From Candidatus Poribacteria bacterium (GTDB taxonomy: Bacteria > Poribacteria > WGA-4E > WGA-3G): a DNA stretch of 64,000 nt. The stretch lies in the NCBI GenBank assembly GCA_022821725.1, contig JAJEDB010000039.1, positions 78,134 through 142,133 of the forward strand, read 5' to 3'. Made by a program: the position numbers and the translations under genes. Below the pieces are notes generated by a model. That model did no database searches. It saw only the letters and a list, made by a program, of their open reading frames with translations, and was not told the origin of the DNA. Below are positions 1-7,659 of this stretch, one piece after another. Positions within the stretch are counted from its first letter, which is position 1; every line of letters begins with the position of its first letter.

Positions 1-252
1 TTTTCCGGGACCGCTAACACCCCCATTGGCGATGACCTCGGTCCGCTTAAAACCGAGGTCCCACGCCAGTGAGGATGCAGCATCAGCAATATCAACCGTT
101 TCACCTTCGGTGAGGTTGATATATGCCCAGTTCTCACGATCGGTCGCATCGACCGTGAGTGTGTTTTGATGAAGTTCAGCAGACACTGTAAACACAGCGA
201 TGCTGACGGTGAAAACCGTAATTGAAGTTGTGTAGACCATGAGCCGTGTCAT
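1..252 (-). CDS. HmuY-like heme-binding protein, 3' part missing
   Basis: N-terminal 84 residues of a protein whose remainder lies beyond the window edge. The start is ATG at 252 with an AAGGA upstream; ATG 240 is possible. A short hydrophobic signal sequence is followed by a segment reading WAYINL, then SLAWDLGFKR and NGGVSGPG. This is the pattern of the HmuY family, where a beta-rich protein takes heme from host proteins and hands it to a TonB receptor. It starts 22 bases after the TonB receptor gene on the same strand, the usual HmuR-HmuY arrangement. The family call rests on a short piece; heme binding is inferred from the family and from the neighbours. Confidence 0.72.
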   Translation of the reverse strand, partial: MTRLMVYTTSITVFTVSIAVFTVSAELHQNTLTVDATDRENWAYINLTEGETVDIADAASSLAWDLGFKRTEVIANGGVSGPGK

Positions 253-274
253 GTCTTTCGTATCCTTTCCAGTA

Positions 275-2272
275 TTAATAGGTTAAAGAGAGACCGCCAT
301 AAAATGAACGGCCCGTAAAGGTATAAAATGTCGGCATTTTGAAGTCAAAGATATTGTTGCATCCGATTGAGGCTTTGAACATTTTAAAAAGGGTCTTTGA
401 AGCGCGAAGGTTCCAAACCCAATAACTCGGCGCCAACTCTTCGGGTTCAAGCACTTTGTCCCCGTCATCATAAAAACCCCACTGACTCGCATAGCGTCCA
501 CGTAAATCAACCTGAACACCGCTATCTGGATGTAAATACGCCAATTTGAGGGTGCCACTGTGTGTCGAACGGTTCAGTAAAGGGAGTCCTGTCTCCTTAT
601 CCGCACCACGCAGATACGCATATCCAATAGCCGAGGTGAATCCACCTATTGAACCGATAGCAGCTTCAACGTCAACCCCTTCTGTGTAGGCTCTACTGAT
701 GTTTTGATATTCAAACTGGCTTCCACCTGCTGCGCTTTTTCCAACACGCTCCGCTTCGATCAGATTGGACAAGTCATTGCGATACATGTGGATCCTGGTA
801 AGTAGACCGTTGAATACCTGATATTCCAGTCCCAGATTATAGTTGTGTGAGGATTCGGGTTGCAAGCTTGGATTGCCCAGCACTTGGTAGCCGGCTGTCA
901 CATTTGTGAAGTCGAGGTAAAGGTTTTTGAAGTCTGGTGCGCGGAATCCTTGTCCGTAGGAAACACGGACCCGCAAATCGTCGATCAACCGATACATCGC
1001 ACTCAACTTTGGACTGAAATGTGCCCCAAACTCGGAGTGATTGTCTAATCGTCCTCCGATAACGAGCGCGAACGCAGAAATCGGGCGGAATACGTTCTGC
1101 ACAAAGAGAGAATTTGTAAAAAGTTGGCGTTCCCCACCTGTAATCCGTTGTGATTGCAGATTCTCCAGAACGAGCTCGCCACCCATCGTCAGTTGATGCT
1201 GGTCCCAGAGCGTTGCGTCAAATTGAACTTCGCCTTTAACCATATCTTGGATGTTGAGGTTTTCAGAACTTGTTTCTCTTGTCTCTCTGTTGATCACTGT
1301 TGATTCATCGTCATATCGGGTTGCATAGAGTTTTCCAGTCAGTAAAGGTGCAGACACATTCTGCAGATTCCCAGCGTTGAATTCGTGATCTATTCCCACA
1401 CTTCCACTGAAGTTTTTGATATCACCGAGCCTGTCAAAGACAATGGGACCGCTTTCGCTAATTCCCTCCTGGTCTTGTGTAAAGTATTGTCCGGAGAGTA
1501 TCAGGTTGGTTGCTGGTCTGAGTTGGTATTCTGTCCGTGCGGAACCTGTCACATTGGCGTAGCCGTCGATTGTGGTTGTCAGATCAGACGTATCCAAATC
1601 AATTGGACTTCGACGATTATGGCTGAGTGTTAAGAGCGTGTTTAGTTTGTCGCGTTGCCATTCAAGTGTGCCTCGACTGTCAAGGGTACTGTTTTGCTCA
1701 AAATTTTGGGAGACCTGAACTGAAAAGGGAACAGTTGCTTTGCGAGTAATGATGTTAATAACGCCGCCGAGCGCAGAATTCCCGAAAAGAGAGGCAGTCG
1801 CCCCTTTGACGATTTCTATCCTCTCGACGTTTTCAACAGCGAGTCGTGCCATGTCGAGTTTACCGGCAATACGCCCAACCTGCGGTTCACCATCCACAAG
1901 AATCAGGACATATTCAGAGTCAAGCCCTTGAAGTTGCACACCGTCGCCGTGTCCATCGCGATGGATAATGATGCCTGCCGTGTGTTCTAATACCTCTCCA
2001 ATATTCTCCGCCCCAGTTGCTTCGATCTCCGCGCGTGTAATAAGATTTGTAATAACGGGCGTGTCTTTCAAGCGTTGAGGTGTCCTTGTTGCCGTTACTA
2101 CGACCGGCTCTAATGCCACTGTCCCGTCGGTTTCAGGCGTATCGTCTCTACTTTCTGCGGAACTCAATATTGCGAGTAGAAACAATCCGAATACAAGTTG
2201 TATCAATATCCGTAAAAGCCATTTGAAAGCAGTGTTTGCGCTGCGATAACTAACTGTTCTGTTTGAAAGCAT
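275..2272 (-). CDS. TonB-dependent receptor, probably for heme
   Basis: Outer-membrane receptor of about 665 residues. The frame stays open to a TTG at 2311, but ATG 2272 has AAGGA six bases upstream and gives a clean signal sequence, so it is preferred. After the signal comes a TonB-box-like stretch (EPVVVTATRTPQRL), then a plug domain with the conserved ILVDGEPQVGR and VERIEIVKGATASLFGNSA motifs, and a 22-strand-type barrel ending in aromatic-rich GRSFYGGLSLTY. It is followed directly by the HmuY-like gene and preceded by an IsdG-like monooxygenase, which points to heme as ligand. A cobalamin (BtuB-like) or siderophore substrate cannot be excluded from sequence alone. Confidence 0.88.
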   Translation of the reverse strand: MLSNRTVSYRSANTAFKWLLRILIQLVFGLFLLAILSSAESRDDTPETDGTVALEPVVVTATRTPQRLKDTPVITNLITRAEIEATGAENIGEVLEHTAGIIIHRDGHGDGVQLQGLDSEYVLILVDGEPQVGRIAGKLDMARLAVENVERIEIVKGATASLFGNSALGGVINIITRKATVPFSVQVSQNFEQNSTLDSRGTLEWQRDKLNTLLTLSHNRRSPIDLDTSDLTTTIDGYANVTGSARTEYQLRPATNLILSGQYFTQDQEGISESGPIVFDRLGDIKNFSGSVGIDHEFNAGNLQNVSAPLLTGKLYATRYDDESTVINRETRETSSENLNIQDMVKGEVQFDATLWDQHQLTMGGELVLENLQSQRITGGERQLFTNSLFVQNVFRPISAFALVIGGRLDNHSEFGAHFSPKLSAMYRLIDDLRVRVSYGQGFRAPDFKNLYLDFTNVTAGYQVLGNPSLQPESSHNYNLGLEYQVFNGLLTRIHMYRNDLSNLIEAERVGKSAAGGSQFEYQNISRAYTEGVDVEAAIGSIGGFTSAIGYAYLRGADKETGLPLLNRSTHSGTLKLAYLHPDSGVQVDLRGRYASQWGFYDDGDKVLEPEELAPSYWVWNLRASKTLFKMFKASIGCNNIFDFKMPTFYTFTGRSFYGGLSLTY

Positions 2273-2423
2273 AACTCTTCCTTGTGATTTGTCAGAAGGC
2301 TCGCCAAACAAAATTCTCTTGACAATCCCAGTGCTGATAGCGTAATCTAATTAAGGCAGAAAGGGCATCGGGCACGAAACGCGCGAACAAAAAAACGCGA
2401 AAGGTCCGCAGTACGCGAAATGC

Positions 2424-2441
2424 TATCGATTTCAATCGATA
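2424..2441. promoter_or_regulatory. Palindrome in the leader of the TonB receptor gene
   Basis: An 18-base perfect inverted repeat, TATCGATTTCAATCGATA, lies about 150 bases upstream of the receptor start. It does not resemble the Fur boxes elsewhere in the locus. It could be a binding site for another regulator of the receptor-HmuY unit, or a small hairpin in the transcript from the upstream monooxygenase gene. Confidence 0.35.
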
Positions 2442-2555
2442 TGTGTTGATTTTCCTTAGAAACATGGACAGTCGCTAACTGCTAACAATTGGTAGTTGGG
2501 TGGCAGTTGGGAGCATGTCCTGTTTCTTGCGTCGCTTTTTCTGCTAATTTTTTCT

Positions 2556-2912
2556 TTAGTGAATCTTGAATGGACCTCCGCGGGGTTCCTCCTTTAACTC
2601 CGGTTGTGTGGAATCAAGGAACACCTCATGAAGTTCAAGTTTGTTCGATTGCGTGAACGCCTCTTTCGGTAATGTCCCGGATTGGGCATGACCCTTGCGG
2701 AACTCCTCGGATTCTACCCAGTTTTCAAAATCCTTTCGTGATTCCCAGAGCGTAAAAACAACATACGGATCACCGTCGTTGACGGGACGCAGGACCCGGT
2801 TGGAGATGAATCCCGGCATTCCATCAACGAGACGCGCTCGGTTTCGGAACCTATCCTCAAATTCGTCCTGATATTCAGGGGCAACATAGATTCGGTTCGC
2901 AACAGTTATCAT
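2556..2912 (-). CDS. Antibiotic biosynthesis monooxygenase fold, IsdG/HmoA-like heme-degrading monooxygenase
   Basis: Protein of 118 residues of the ABM ferredoxin-like fold. Asn6, Trp65 and His75 stand at the spacing of the Asn-Trp-His active-site triad of IsdG/IsdI, which cleave heme to release iron in the cytoplasm. Conserved PGF (33-35) and VVFTLWES (51-58) stretches support the family. ATG 2912 has AGGAGA seven bases upstream. The gene lies between a heme-type TonB receptor and two Fur-box palindromes, with a sigma-70 promoter at 3198-3227, so induction under low iron is expected. Heme cleavage is inferred from residues and context; the C-terminal extension (about 98-118, acidic then basic) is not recognised. 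Confidence 0.8.
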   Translation of the reverse strand: MITVANRIYVAPEYQDEFEDRFRNRARLVDGMPGFISNRVLRPVNDGDPYVVFTLWESRKDFENWVESEEFRKGHAQSGTLPKEAFTQSNKLELHEVFLDSTQPELKEEPRGGPFKIH

Positions 2913-2930
2913 AAAGGTTCTCCTTCTTTA

Positions 2931-2953
2931 TTGAGAATGAGTCTCATTGTCAA
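2931..2953 (-). promoter_or_regulatory. Fur-box-like palindrome
   Basis: Reads TGAGAATGAGTCTCATTGTC, an almost perfect inverted repeat of TGAGAAT half sites, like known Fur operators. It lies 19 bases upstream of the ABM monooxygenase start and just ahead of its ribosome-binding site. Confidence 0.72.
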
Positions 2954-3105
2954 ATTTATGGTGAGGCGGGGTATCCTGTTCCCCGCCGACCATTCGGAAC
3001 ATGCTGTACTTCGGCGGATGTCGTTTGTGTTCCCGTTTCGTACGCATCTCCTTTTAAATTTCCACCCTTGGAGGAAAATGATATACCTGAATACCACCCA
3101 AAAAA

Positions 3106-3127
3106 TTGAGAATGAGACTCATTATCG
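3106..3127 (-). promoter_or_regulatory. Fur-box-like palindrome
   Basis: Reads TTGAGAATGAGACTCATTAT followed by CG. It shares the GAGACTCATTATC core with the other boxes. It lies about 70 bases downstream of the -10 element of the promoter at 3198-3227, where bound repressor would act on the early transcribed region. Confidence 0.72.
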
Positions 3128-3197
3128 TTTTTCTGAAGGCGGTATTCAGAGGGGCAGTATATCAATCAACGCGTTCGAACAGAATCCGAACATATAT

Positions 3198-3227
3198 ATT
3201 ATACTATACGCCATGAACCGATGTCAA
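3198..3227 (-). promoter_or_regulatory. Sigma-70 promoter for the heme monooxygenase unit
   Basis: On the minus strand TTGACA (3227-3222) is separated by 18 bases from TATAAT (3203-3198). Both hexamers match consensus. It reads toward the ABM monooxygenase gene. Confidence 0.62.
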
Positions 3228-3269
3228 ATTTTTTTTTGTCGGTTCCTATAAAATTTCGGTTTTGTTCTC

Positions 3270-4634
3270 TTAAGCGTTTGCAATTTTTGCTATCACTTCC
3301 TTTCCCGCTTTAAACAGGTCATGCAAATGTAGATAGCGGAACAGGGAACTCCTACCCGTCAAATACAAATTCTCGAACGTTTCAAAGTATTGGACGAGAC
3401 GCGTTATCCGTTCTTCAAATCCGACTTCAAGCACAGGATAGGCAAATGGGAGCTTATAAGTTTGATAGTGGATAACCTCTTCTCGCAGTAGCGGTTTAAC
3501 GCGTTGTAACGCTTCCCATACCTCGGTTTGTAATGCCGCTTCTGGCATGTTCCAAACGGCATCGTCACTGTAACAGGGCAATTCTAACACGATAACCGTT
3601 TGTCCCTTGGGTGCCATTTCAATGCTTCGATTTTTGGGTTCATACAGGCGCGTAAATGGAAATTCTTCGTCTGGAAAATAGAGGGAGGCGTTGGGTGAAA
3701 GAGCATCTCGATTCAAGCAGAAGACGCAAAGCACAAGGTGGCGGTACTTAATTCCGTCTGCAACAGCCCGGAGTTCTGATGGCGGCGGCGGTTCTAACAT
3801 CCGTATTGAAAGCGTCAGTGGTAGTGTGTTAATCACTGTGGCAGCTTGTATCTCAATATCGTCGTTTAGAACGATACGCTCAATTTTTCCATCTTTATGA
3901 ATTAAACGGCTGATTCGGTGCTGCAGCTGAATGTGTCCCTTCCCGATGAATTCGCACAATTTATCGCTAATCATGCCGATACCGTATTTTGGATAATAGA
4001 AGGAGCCGTCTAAGTGGTTCGGATTACGAGGAGGACCTAACACAGCTGAACGAAGGAAACTCCCCAGATCCAATCCTTTAAGTCGGTTGCCTGCAATCGC
4101 GGTAGAAAGATTGTATGGTGGCTGTCCCCACAGTTTTTCTGAATAGTTTAGTAGGAATCGTTCTGCCAACGTTTTTCCGTACTGATTGATAGCAAATTCC
4201 CCGAAATTCTCCGCGTACTTTTCACGGTTGTTATGTAATTGCTCCCATGCAATTTTCAGTAAAGTCTTCGTCTCGAGTTTTTGCGTCAAATCACTCGGCA
4301 GGAGTGGAAACCGATAAAATTTTCCTTTGAAAAAGATTTCGCTTGGTGCTTCTACCCTTAACAAATTGTTACCAAGAAGGGTTCTGACCTCTTTAGTGAC
4401 CTCTGGATCCTTATCATGGAAACGGTGCGCACCGGTGTCGAATCGGAAGTCACCGCTTGGCAAAACCCGAAACTTACAATCTGTCCCTTTAATCTTGAGC
4501 GTGCGGCAGTTTCCACCCGCGTGTTTTCCTGCTTCAAAAATGGTGAAATTCACGCCATGCTTCTTGGCATAGTAGCCCGCTGTCAAACCAGCAGGACCGC
4601 CGCCAAGGATATGGAGGTTGGTGGTTTCCATCAT
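3270..4634 (-). CDS. FAD-dependent amine oxidase / UDP-galactopyranose mutase-like protein
   Basis: Protein of 454 residues with an N-terminal Rossmann dinucleotide motif (ILGGGPAGLTAGYYAKKHG, residues 8-26) and the second flavin motif FEAGKHAGGNCRT, which place it in the NAD(P)-binding amine oxidase superfamily. A later DTGAHRFHDKDPEV stretch and a C-terminal YLTGRSSLFRYLHLHDLFKAG resemble enzymes found in surface-glycan clusters and UDP-galactopyranose mutases. It starts ten bases after a GT-C glycosyltransferase gene, so the two are probably one unit for glycan or lipid-linked sugar work. The substrate cannot be read from sequence; a protoporphyrinogen-oxidase-like function is a weaker alternative. 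Confidence 0.72.
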   Translation of the reverse strand: MMETTNLHILGGGPAGLTAGYYAKKHGVNFTIFEAGKHAGGNCRTLKIKGTDCKFRVLPSGDFRFDTGAHRFHDKDPEVTKEVRTLLGNNLLRVEAPSEIFFKGKFYRFPLLPSDLTQKLETKTLLKIAWEQLHNNREKYAENFGEFAINQYGKTLAERFLLNYSEKLWGQPPYNLSTAIAGNRLKGLDLGSFLRSAVLGPPRNPNHLDGSFYYPKYGIGMISDKLCEFIGKGHIQLQHRISRLIHKDGKIERIVLNDDIEIQAATVINTLPLTLSIRMLEPPPPSELRAVADGIKYRHLVLCVFCLNRDALSPNASLYFPDEEFPFTRLYEPKNRSIEMAPKGQTVIVLELPCYSDDAVWNMPEAALQTEVWEALQRVKPLLREEVIHYQTYKLPFAYPVLEVGFEERITRLVQYFETFENLYLTGRSSLFRYLHLHDLFKAGKEVIAKIANA

Positions 4635-4644
4635 GTTCTATGCC

Positions 4645-6096
4645 TCAATACTCAAATAAGGGCAATTCGGGCCACATCCGATTCACATACGGGTTATGGT
4701 AAAAAGTCTTTTCCGCTTTCGGTTTCCGGTTTGACAGTTGACTTCCGATAACGACCAATCCGGTTTCCAATTCATCGAGCTGGGCAAGGTCACTTTCGCT
4801 TTTAATGGGTATATAAGTTGCGTCCACTGCTTGGGAAGCCAAGTAGTACTGAATCAACGGCACGGATACAATGTGGAGTTTATCGTCCTGTTCGCGTTGT
4901 TTGTCACGTAGATATTCGTGTATTTGGGCAATCGCCGTCGGTTTTGTGTGTTGGACAACCATATTCAGTGTGACGTAACTGTAACAGAGGAAGAAGATGA
5001 TAACAACCCCCCAAGTGATTTTACGCAATCTGCCATTGACTGGCGTTCCTACGATTCGGTTACAAGCAAATGCAATGCCTAATGCTAAAAAAGGTAACAA
5101 CGGTAAAACGTGTCGGCTTTTATGGATGATATTCTGCCCTAAGAATATCCATACAAGATAGACGACACAGCCGATAAAGACAGGGTTCAAAAATAGAGAA
5201 TCATTTCCAACAAGTTTTTCTGCAGTCCATTTTTTGAGGGTTCGCCAATTAAGAACCACAATAATCCCGATTATGATTGTCAAGCAGGCGGTTGTGAAGT
5301 GACGATCGCGCCAGTAAAGCCCAAAACCGTCTGCCCACACACTTTCAAAAAGTTTTATCAAACGGAACCCTAATTTGGGATGCGTAGAAACAGCACCACC
5401 AAAATCTGAAAAGTGTCCTTGACTCTGTGTCTGTGCCGCCGTTATCAACGCGTTCCATCCTGTCATCCAGAGCAACGGAATTAGCCAAACGAGAATACCG
5501 ATACCCCCTGCTATGATGTATTTCAACCGCTGAGGGTGTTTTAGCCTTACGAATAGCGCGGGCACTAATAACGGAAGATAGGAAAGCCGTATCCCAAGTA
5601 AAATGCCAGCAAGGAGGAAACCGATACAATGGGTATAGCACAATAGGTCATGCTTACGACTTTCCGTTTGTAATGTCGTGAAGTAAAGGCTTGCCAAGAG
5701 GCATGCAACTCCCATCGCATCCGGCATGTAGCGATTGCCCATCAGCCAGAGCAAGGGGTTCATGAATATCACAAAAATGGCAGTTTTCCCCAGCGATGTG
5801 GTGCTTTGAATCTTCGCTATCTTTAGTGTAAAGAAGATTGTGAAGAACGTTGACAATCCACCAAGTAGCGAAAATGCTAACGCATAGCGGCGGATAATCG
5901 CATAAAAGAGTTTAGCGGTCCAACAAAAAACAGGATACGCTGGAAAATGCGGTTGCAGTTTGGCGACATTGTAGTCTACCATGCTCAATGCAAAACGAAG
6001 ACTGTCCAAATCTTCGATGTAGTAGATAGTGCTGAGCAGCCGAGAACCTATGCAGCTGATAAGGACGATACTCCAGATTCTGAATTCCGTCGTCAT
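4645..6096 (-). CDS. GT-C glycosyltransferase, ArnT/PMT-like integral membrane protein
   Basis: Protein of 483 residues with about ten hydrophobic segments. An acidic motif in the first periplasmic loop (YIEDLDSLRFALSM, about residues 26-39) matches the Asp/Glu pair used by GT-C enzymes that take sugar from a polyprenyl phosphate donor. A later HKSRHVLPLLPF segment is also typical. Such proteins transfer sugars to lipids or proteins on the outer face of the inner membrane. It is probably co-transcribed with the downstream flavin enzyme. ATG 6096 has no strong Shine-Dalgarno sequence. Acceptor and sugar are unknown. Confidence 0.7.
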   Translation of the reverse strand: MTTEFRIWSIVLISCIGSRLLSTIYYIEDLDSLRFALSMVDYNVAKLQPHFPAYPVFCWTAKLFYAIIRRYALAFSLLGGLSTFFTIFFTLKIAKIQSTTSLGKTAIFVIFMNPLLWLMGNRYMPDAMGVACLLASLYFTTLQTESRKHDLLCYTHCIGFLLAGILLGIRLSYLPLLVPALFVRLKHPQRLKYIIAGGIGILVWLIPLLWMTGWNALITAAQTQSQGHFSDFGGAVSTHPKLGFRLIKLFESVWADGFGLYWRDRHFTTACLTIIIGIIVVLNWRTLKKWTAEKLVGNDSLFLNPVFIGCVVYLVWIFLGQNIIHKSRHVLPLLPFLALGIAFACNRIVGTPVNGRLRKITWGVVIIFFLCYSYVTLNMVVQHTKPTAIAQIHEYLRDKQREQDDKLHIVSVPLIQYYLASQAVDATYIPIKSESDLAQLDELETGLVVIGSQLSNRKPKAEKTFYHNPYVNRMWPELPLFEY

Positions 6097-6113
6097 ATAT
6101 TTAGAAAATTTGG

Positions 6114-6138
6114 TAGGCGCGCTTTGAGAGCGCGCCTA
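6114..6138 (-). terminator. Strong hairpin between lipoprotein and glycosyltransferase genes
   Basis: A perfect 10-base-pair stem (TAGGCGCGCT / AGCGCGCCTA) with a five-base loop. It lies 3' of the DUF4856 lipoprotein gene and is followed on the minus strand by ACCAAATTTTC. The U tract is short, so this is a plausible but not certain terminator separating the iron-regulated unit from the glycosyltransferase pair. Confidence 0.5.
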
Positions 6139-6222
6139 TTGTTTCCCGGTAAACGTGCTTTGGGAACGCATCTACCGGTGGAAAGACATCTCTGCAATTT
6201 TAAGCCCCAACTACATTGATGT

Positions 6223-7542
6223 CTACCAGTTCTCCATGTTCGCGTTGGAGAATCCGTATGCCGCCTGCAGGACATCTTTCGCTCGCTTGTAATTGTTTAC
6301 CTGTGTATTGTAGGCATTGCTACCCGGTTTTTCATATATGGGTGCTTTTCCCATGATACCATGCAATTCCGCAAGCTGTCCATCTGTAATTAACCGGAAC
6401 GGATTGTATTGCAGCGCGACCGTGTATCCCTTCATTTCTGCCCAATGTTTGTTTAAGTTGGCGATGTTTTCGTCCGCTGTCCCTAAATCAGACATATCAC
6501 TAAGCGTATCGTTGATGTAGTGAACGACTGTCGCCGCGATAACTTTTTCCATACCGTTTGCAGCAGTTTGACGATAGGCACTGATTTCCGCAACCGAGCC
6601 TTGGTTTGTTATCGCTGTTCTACCGGCGAGGAAGGCACTGAAAATTTCTTGTGTGAAATCCACACCCGATCCACCTTTATCCCGCTTGCCAGCGTTTCTG
6701 GAAAGTCCGAAGTTGTATTCAGATTTGAAGTCGATGCTGCCATCGCTATTGGAATCGAATGTGAAATCATCGACCTTTCCAGCGAGCTGATCATCGGTAT
6801 AACGGAAGTAGTCGCGAGCGGCACCGAAGTAACCGAAGGCTTCATCCCATGCGTGCTCCATTGCGGTATAAGCCTTTCCATCTTTTCCTACACTGTTATC
6901 CCGTTCAAGGAGACCGCCAAGATAAACGCCTGTCGCTTGATAATAGGGAACCGCGCCGATAAGCACCTTGTTAACCATCTGCGACATATCCACCCCGTCA
7001 TCACTCGTGTAAGCCATGGGTGTACCGAGTTTATCCCGGTCTTCCGAATTCTCCGCAATACCTTTGAACCATTCGCGCACCAGATCATCCGCGGTGCGAT
7101 TGTAACCGATGACCATCTCATCTGAAATCTTGCCGACAAGATTTTTCCCTGTCGAAAGCGCGGAATAGTTGCTTTCGCTTGCCGACAGGGATCCTGTGGT
7201 TGTTCGTGTTTTCAGGTTGAGTGCATCATCGTATTCATAGAGCTTAAGCATATCCGCTACGGCAATGGAACGTCCCCCATCTTTTCCTACGCTGTCGGTG
7301 AGGGATTTCAAGTCTTGCAACAATAAGTTACGGACGACCTGTCCTGAGTAAGAGACACTACTTTCGCCTGGTGTAAAACGACTGTCAAAGACGTAGGCTG
7401 GTGGAACTGCGATTGCGGCATCGCCGTTTTCTGCTAATTCATCAAGTTCATCCTCTTCGTCACTTCCGCAAGCGGACAAGAATAGACTCGCGACAGCTAA
7501 CAACACCGCTAACCATTGGAATTTTTGGGTCAGGTAATTCAT
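6223..7542 (-). CDS. DUF4856 domain lipoprotein
   Basis: Lipoprotein of 439 residues. The signal ends in lipobox LSACG (Cys25), followed by an acidic linker. The body begins YVFDSRF...VSYSGQVVRNLLLQDLK, the start pattern of DUF4856, a family that in Bacteroidetes sits with imelysins and TonB receptors and is suspected of periplasmic or surface iron handling. ATG 7542 has AAGGAGA six bases upstream. A nearly perfect Fur palindrome lies 18 bases in front, so it probably has its own iron-controlled transcript. The biochemical function is unknown. Confidence 0.8.
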   Translation of the reverse strand: MNYLTQKFQWLAVLLAVASLFLSACGSDEEDELDELAENGDAAIAVPPAYVFDSRFTPGESSVSYSGQVVRNLLLQDLKSLTDSVGKDGGRSIAVADMLKLYEYDDALNLKTRTTTGSLSASESNYSALSTGKNLVGKISDEMVIGYNRTADDLVREWFKGIAENSEDRDKLGTPMAYTSDDGVDMSQMVNKVLIGAVPYYQATGVYLGGLLERDNSVGKDGKAYTAMEHAWDEAFGYFGAARDYFRYTDDQLAGKVDDFTFDSNSDGSIDFKSEYNFGLSRNAGKRDKGGSGVDFTQEIFSAFLAGRTAITNQGSVAEISAYRQTAANGMEKVIAATVVHYINDTLSDMSDLGTADENIANLNKHWAEMKGYTVALQYNPFRLITDGQLAELHGIMGKAPIYEKPGSNAYNTQVNNYKRAKDVLQAAYGFSNANMENW

Positions 7543-7560
7543 GTTTTCTCCTTCATAATT

Positions 7561-7587
7561 GATAGATAATGAGACTCATTATCTATC
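7561..7587 (-). promoter_or_regulatory. Fur-box-like palindrome, the most perfect in the window
   Basis: A 27-base inverted repeat, symmetrical except at its centre, built from GATAGATAATGAG and CTCATTATCTATC. It lies between the second TonB receptor and the DUF4856 lipoprotein, directly upstream of the latter's ribosome-binding site. It contains the GATAATGAGACTCATTATC core. Confidence 0.8.
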
Positions 7588-7659
7588 AATTGTTAGTTAT
7601 GAGTAGGCGCGATTTTGGGAGGCTCCGATGGATACACCTCCCTTCAGTATACGCCTGTG

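Larger units (their letters stand above)
2913..3269. other. Long regulatory leader of the heme monooxygenase gene
   Basis: This 357-base gap has no convincing gene. On the minus strand it holds a promoter (3198-3227), one Fur-box palindrome (3106-3127), a G/C hairpin GGCGGGG/CCCCGCC (about 2965-2987) and a second Fur-box palindrome (2931-2953) just ahead of the gene. The 5' untranslated region from the predicted start site would be about 280 bases, which is unusually long. Confidence 0.6.

Noticed and set aside
2928..3047. A 39-residue minus-strand frame between the two Fur boxes, beginning MRTKREHKRHPPKYSMFRMV, considered as a HemP-like small protein
   Set aside because: AAGGAG directly abuts the ATG, leaving no proper spacing, and the sequence has no HemP motif. 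It overlaps the hairpin and Fur box, so it is better explained as leader.
6520..7125. Plus-strand frame of 201 residues opposite the DUF4856 lipoprotein
   Set aside because: It lies fully antisense to a well-supported lipoprotein gene and shows no domain or ribosome site.
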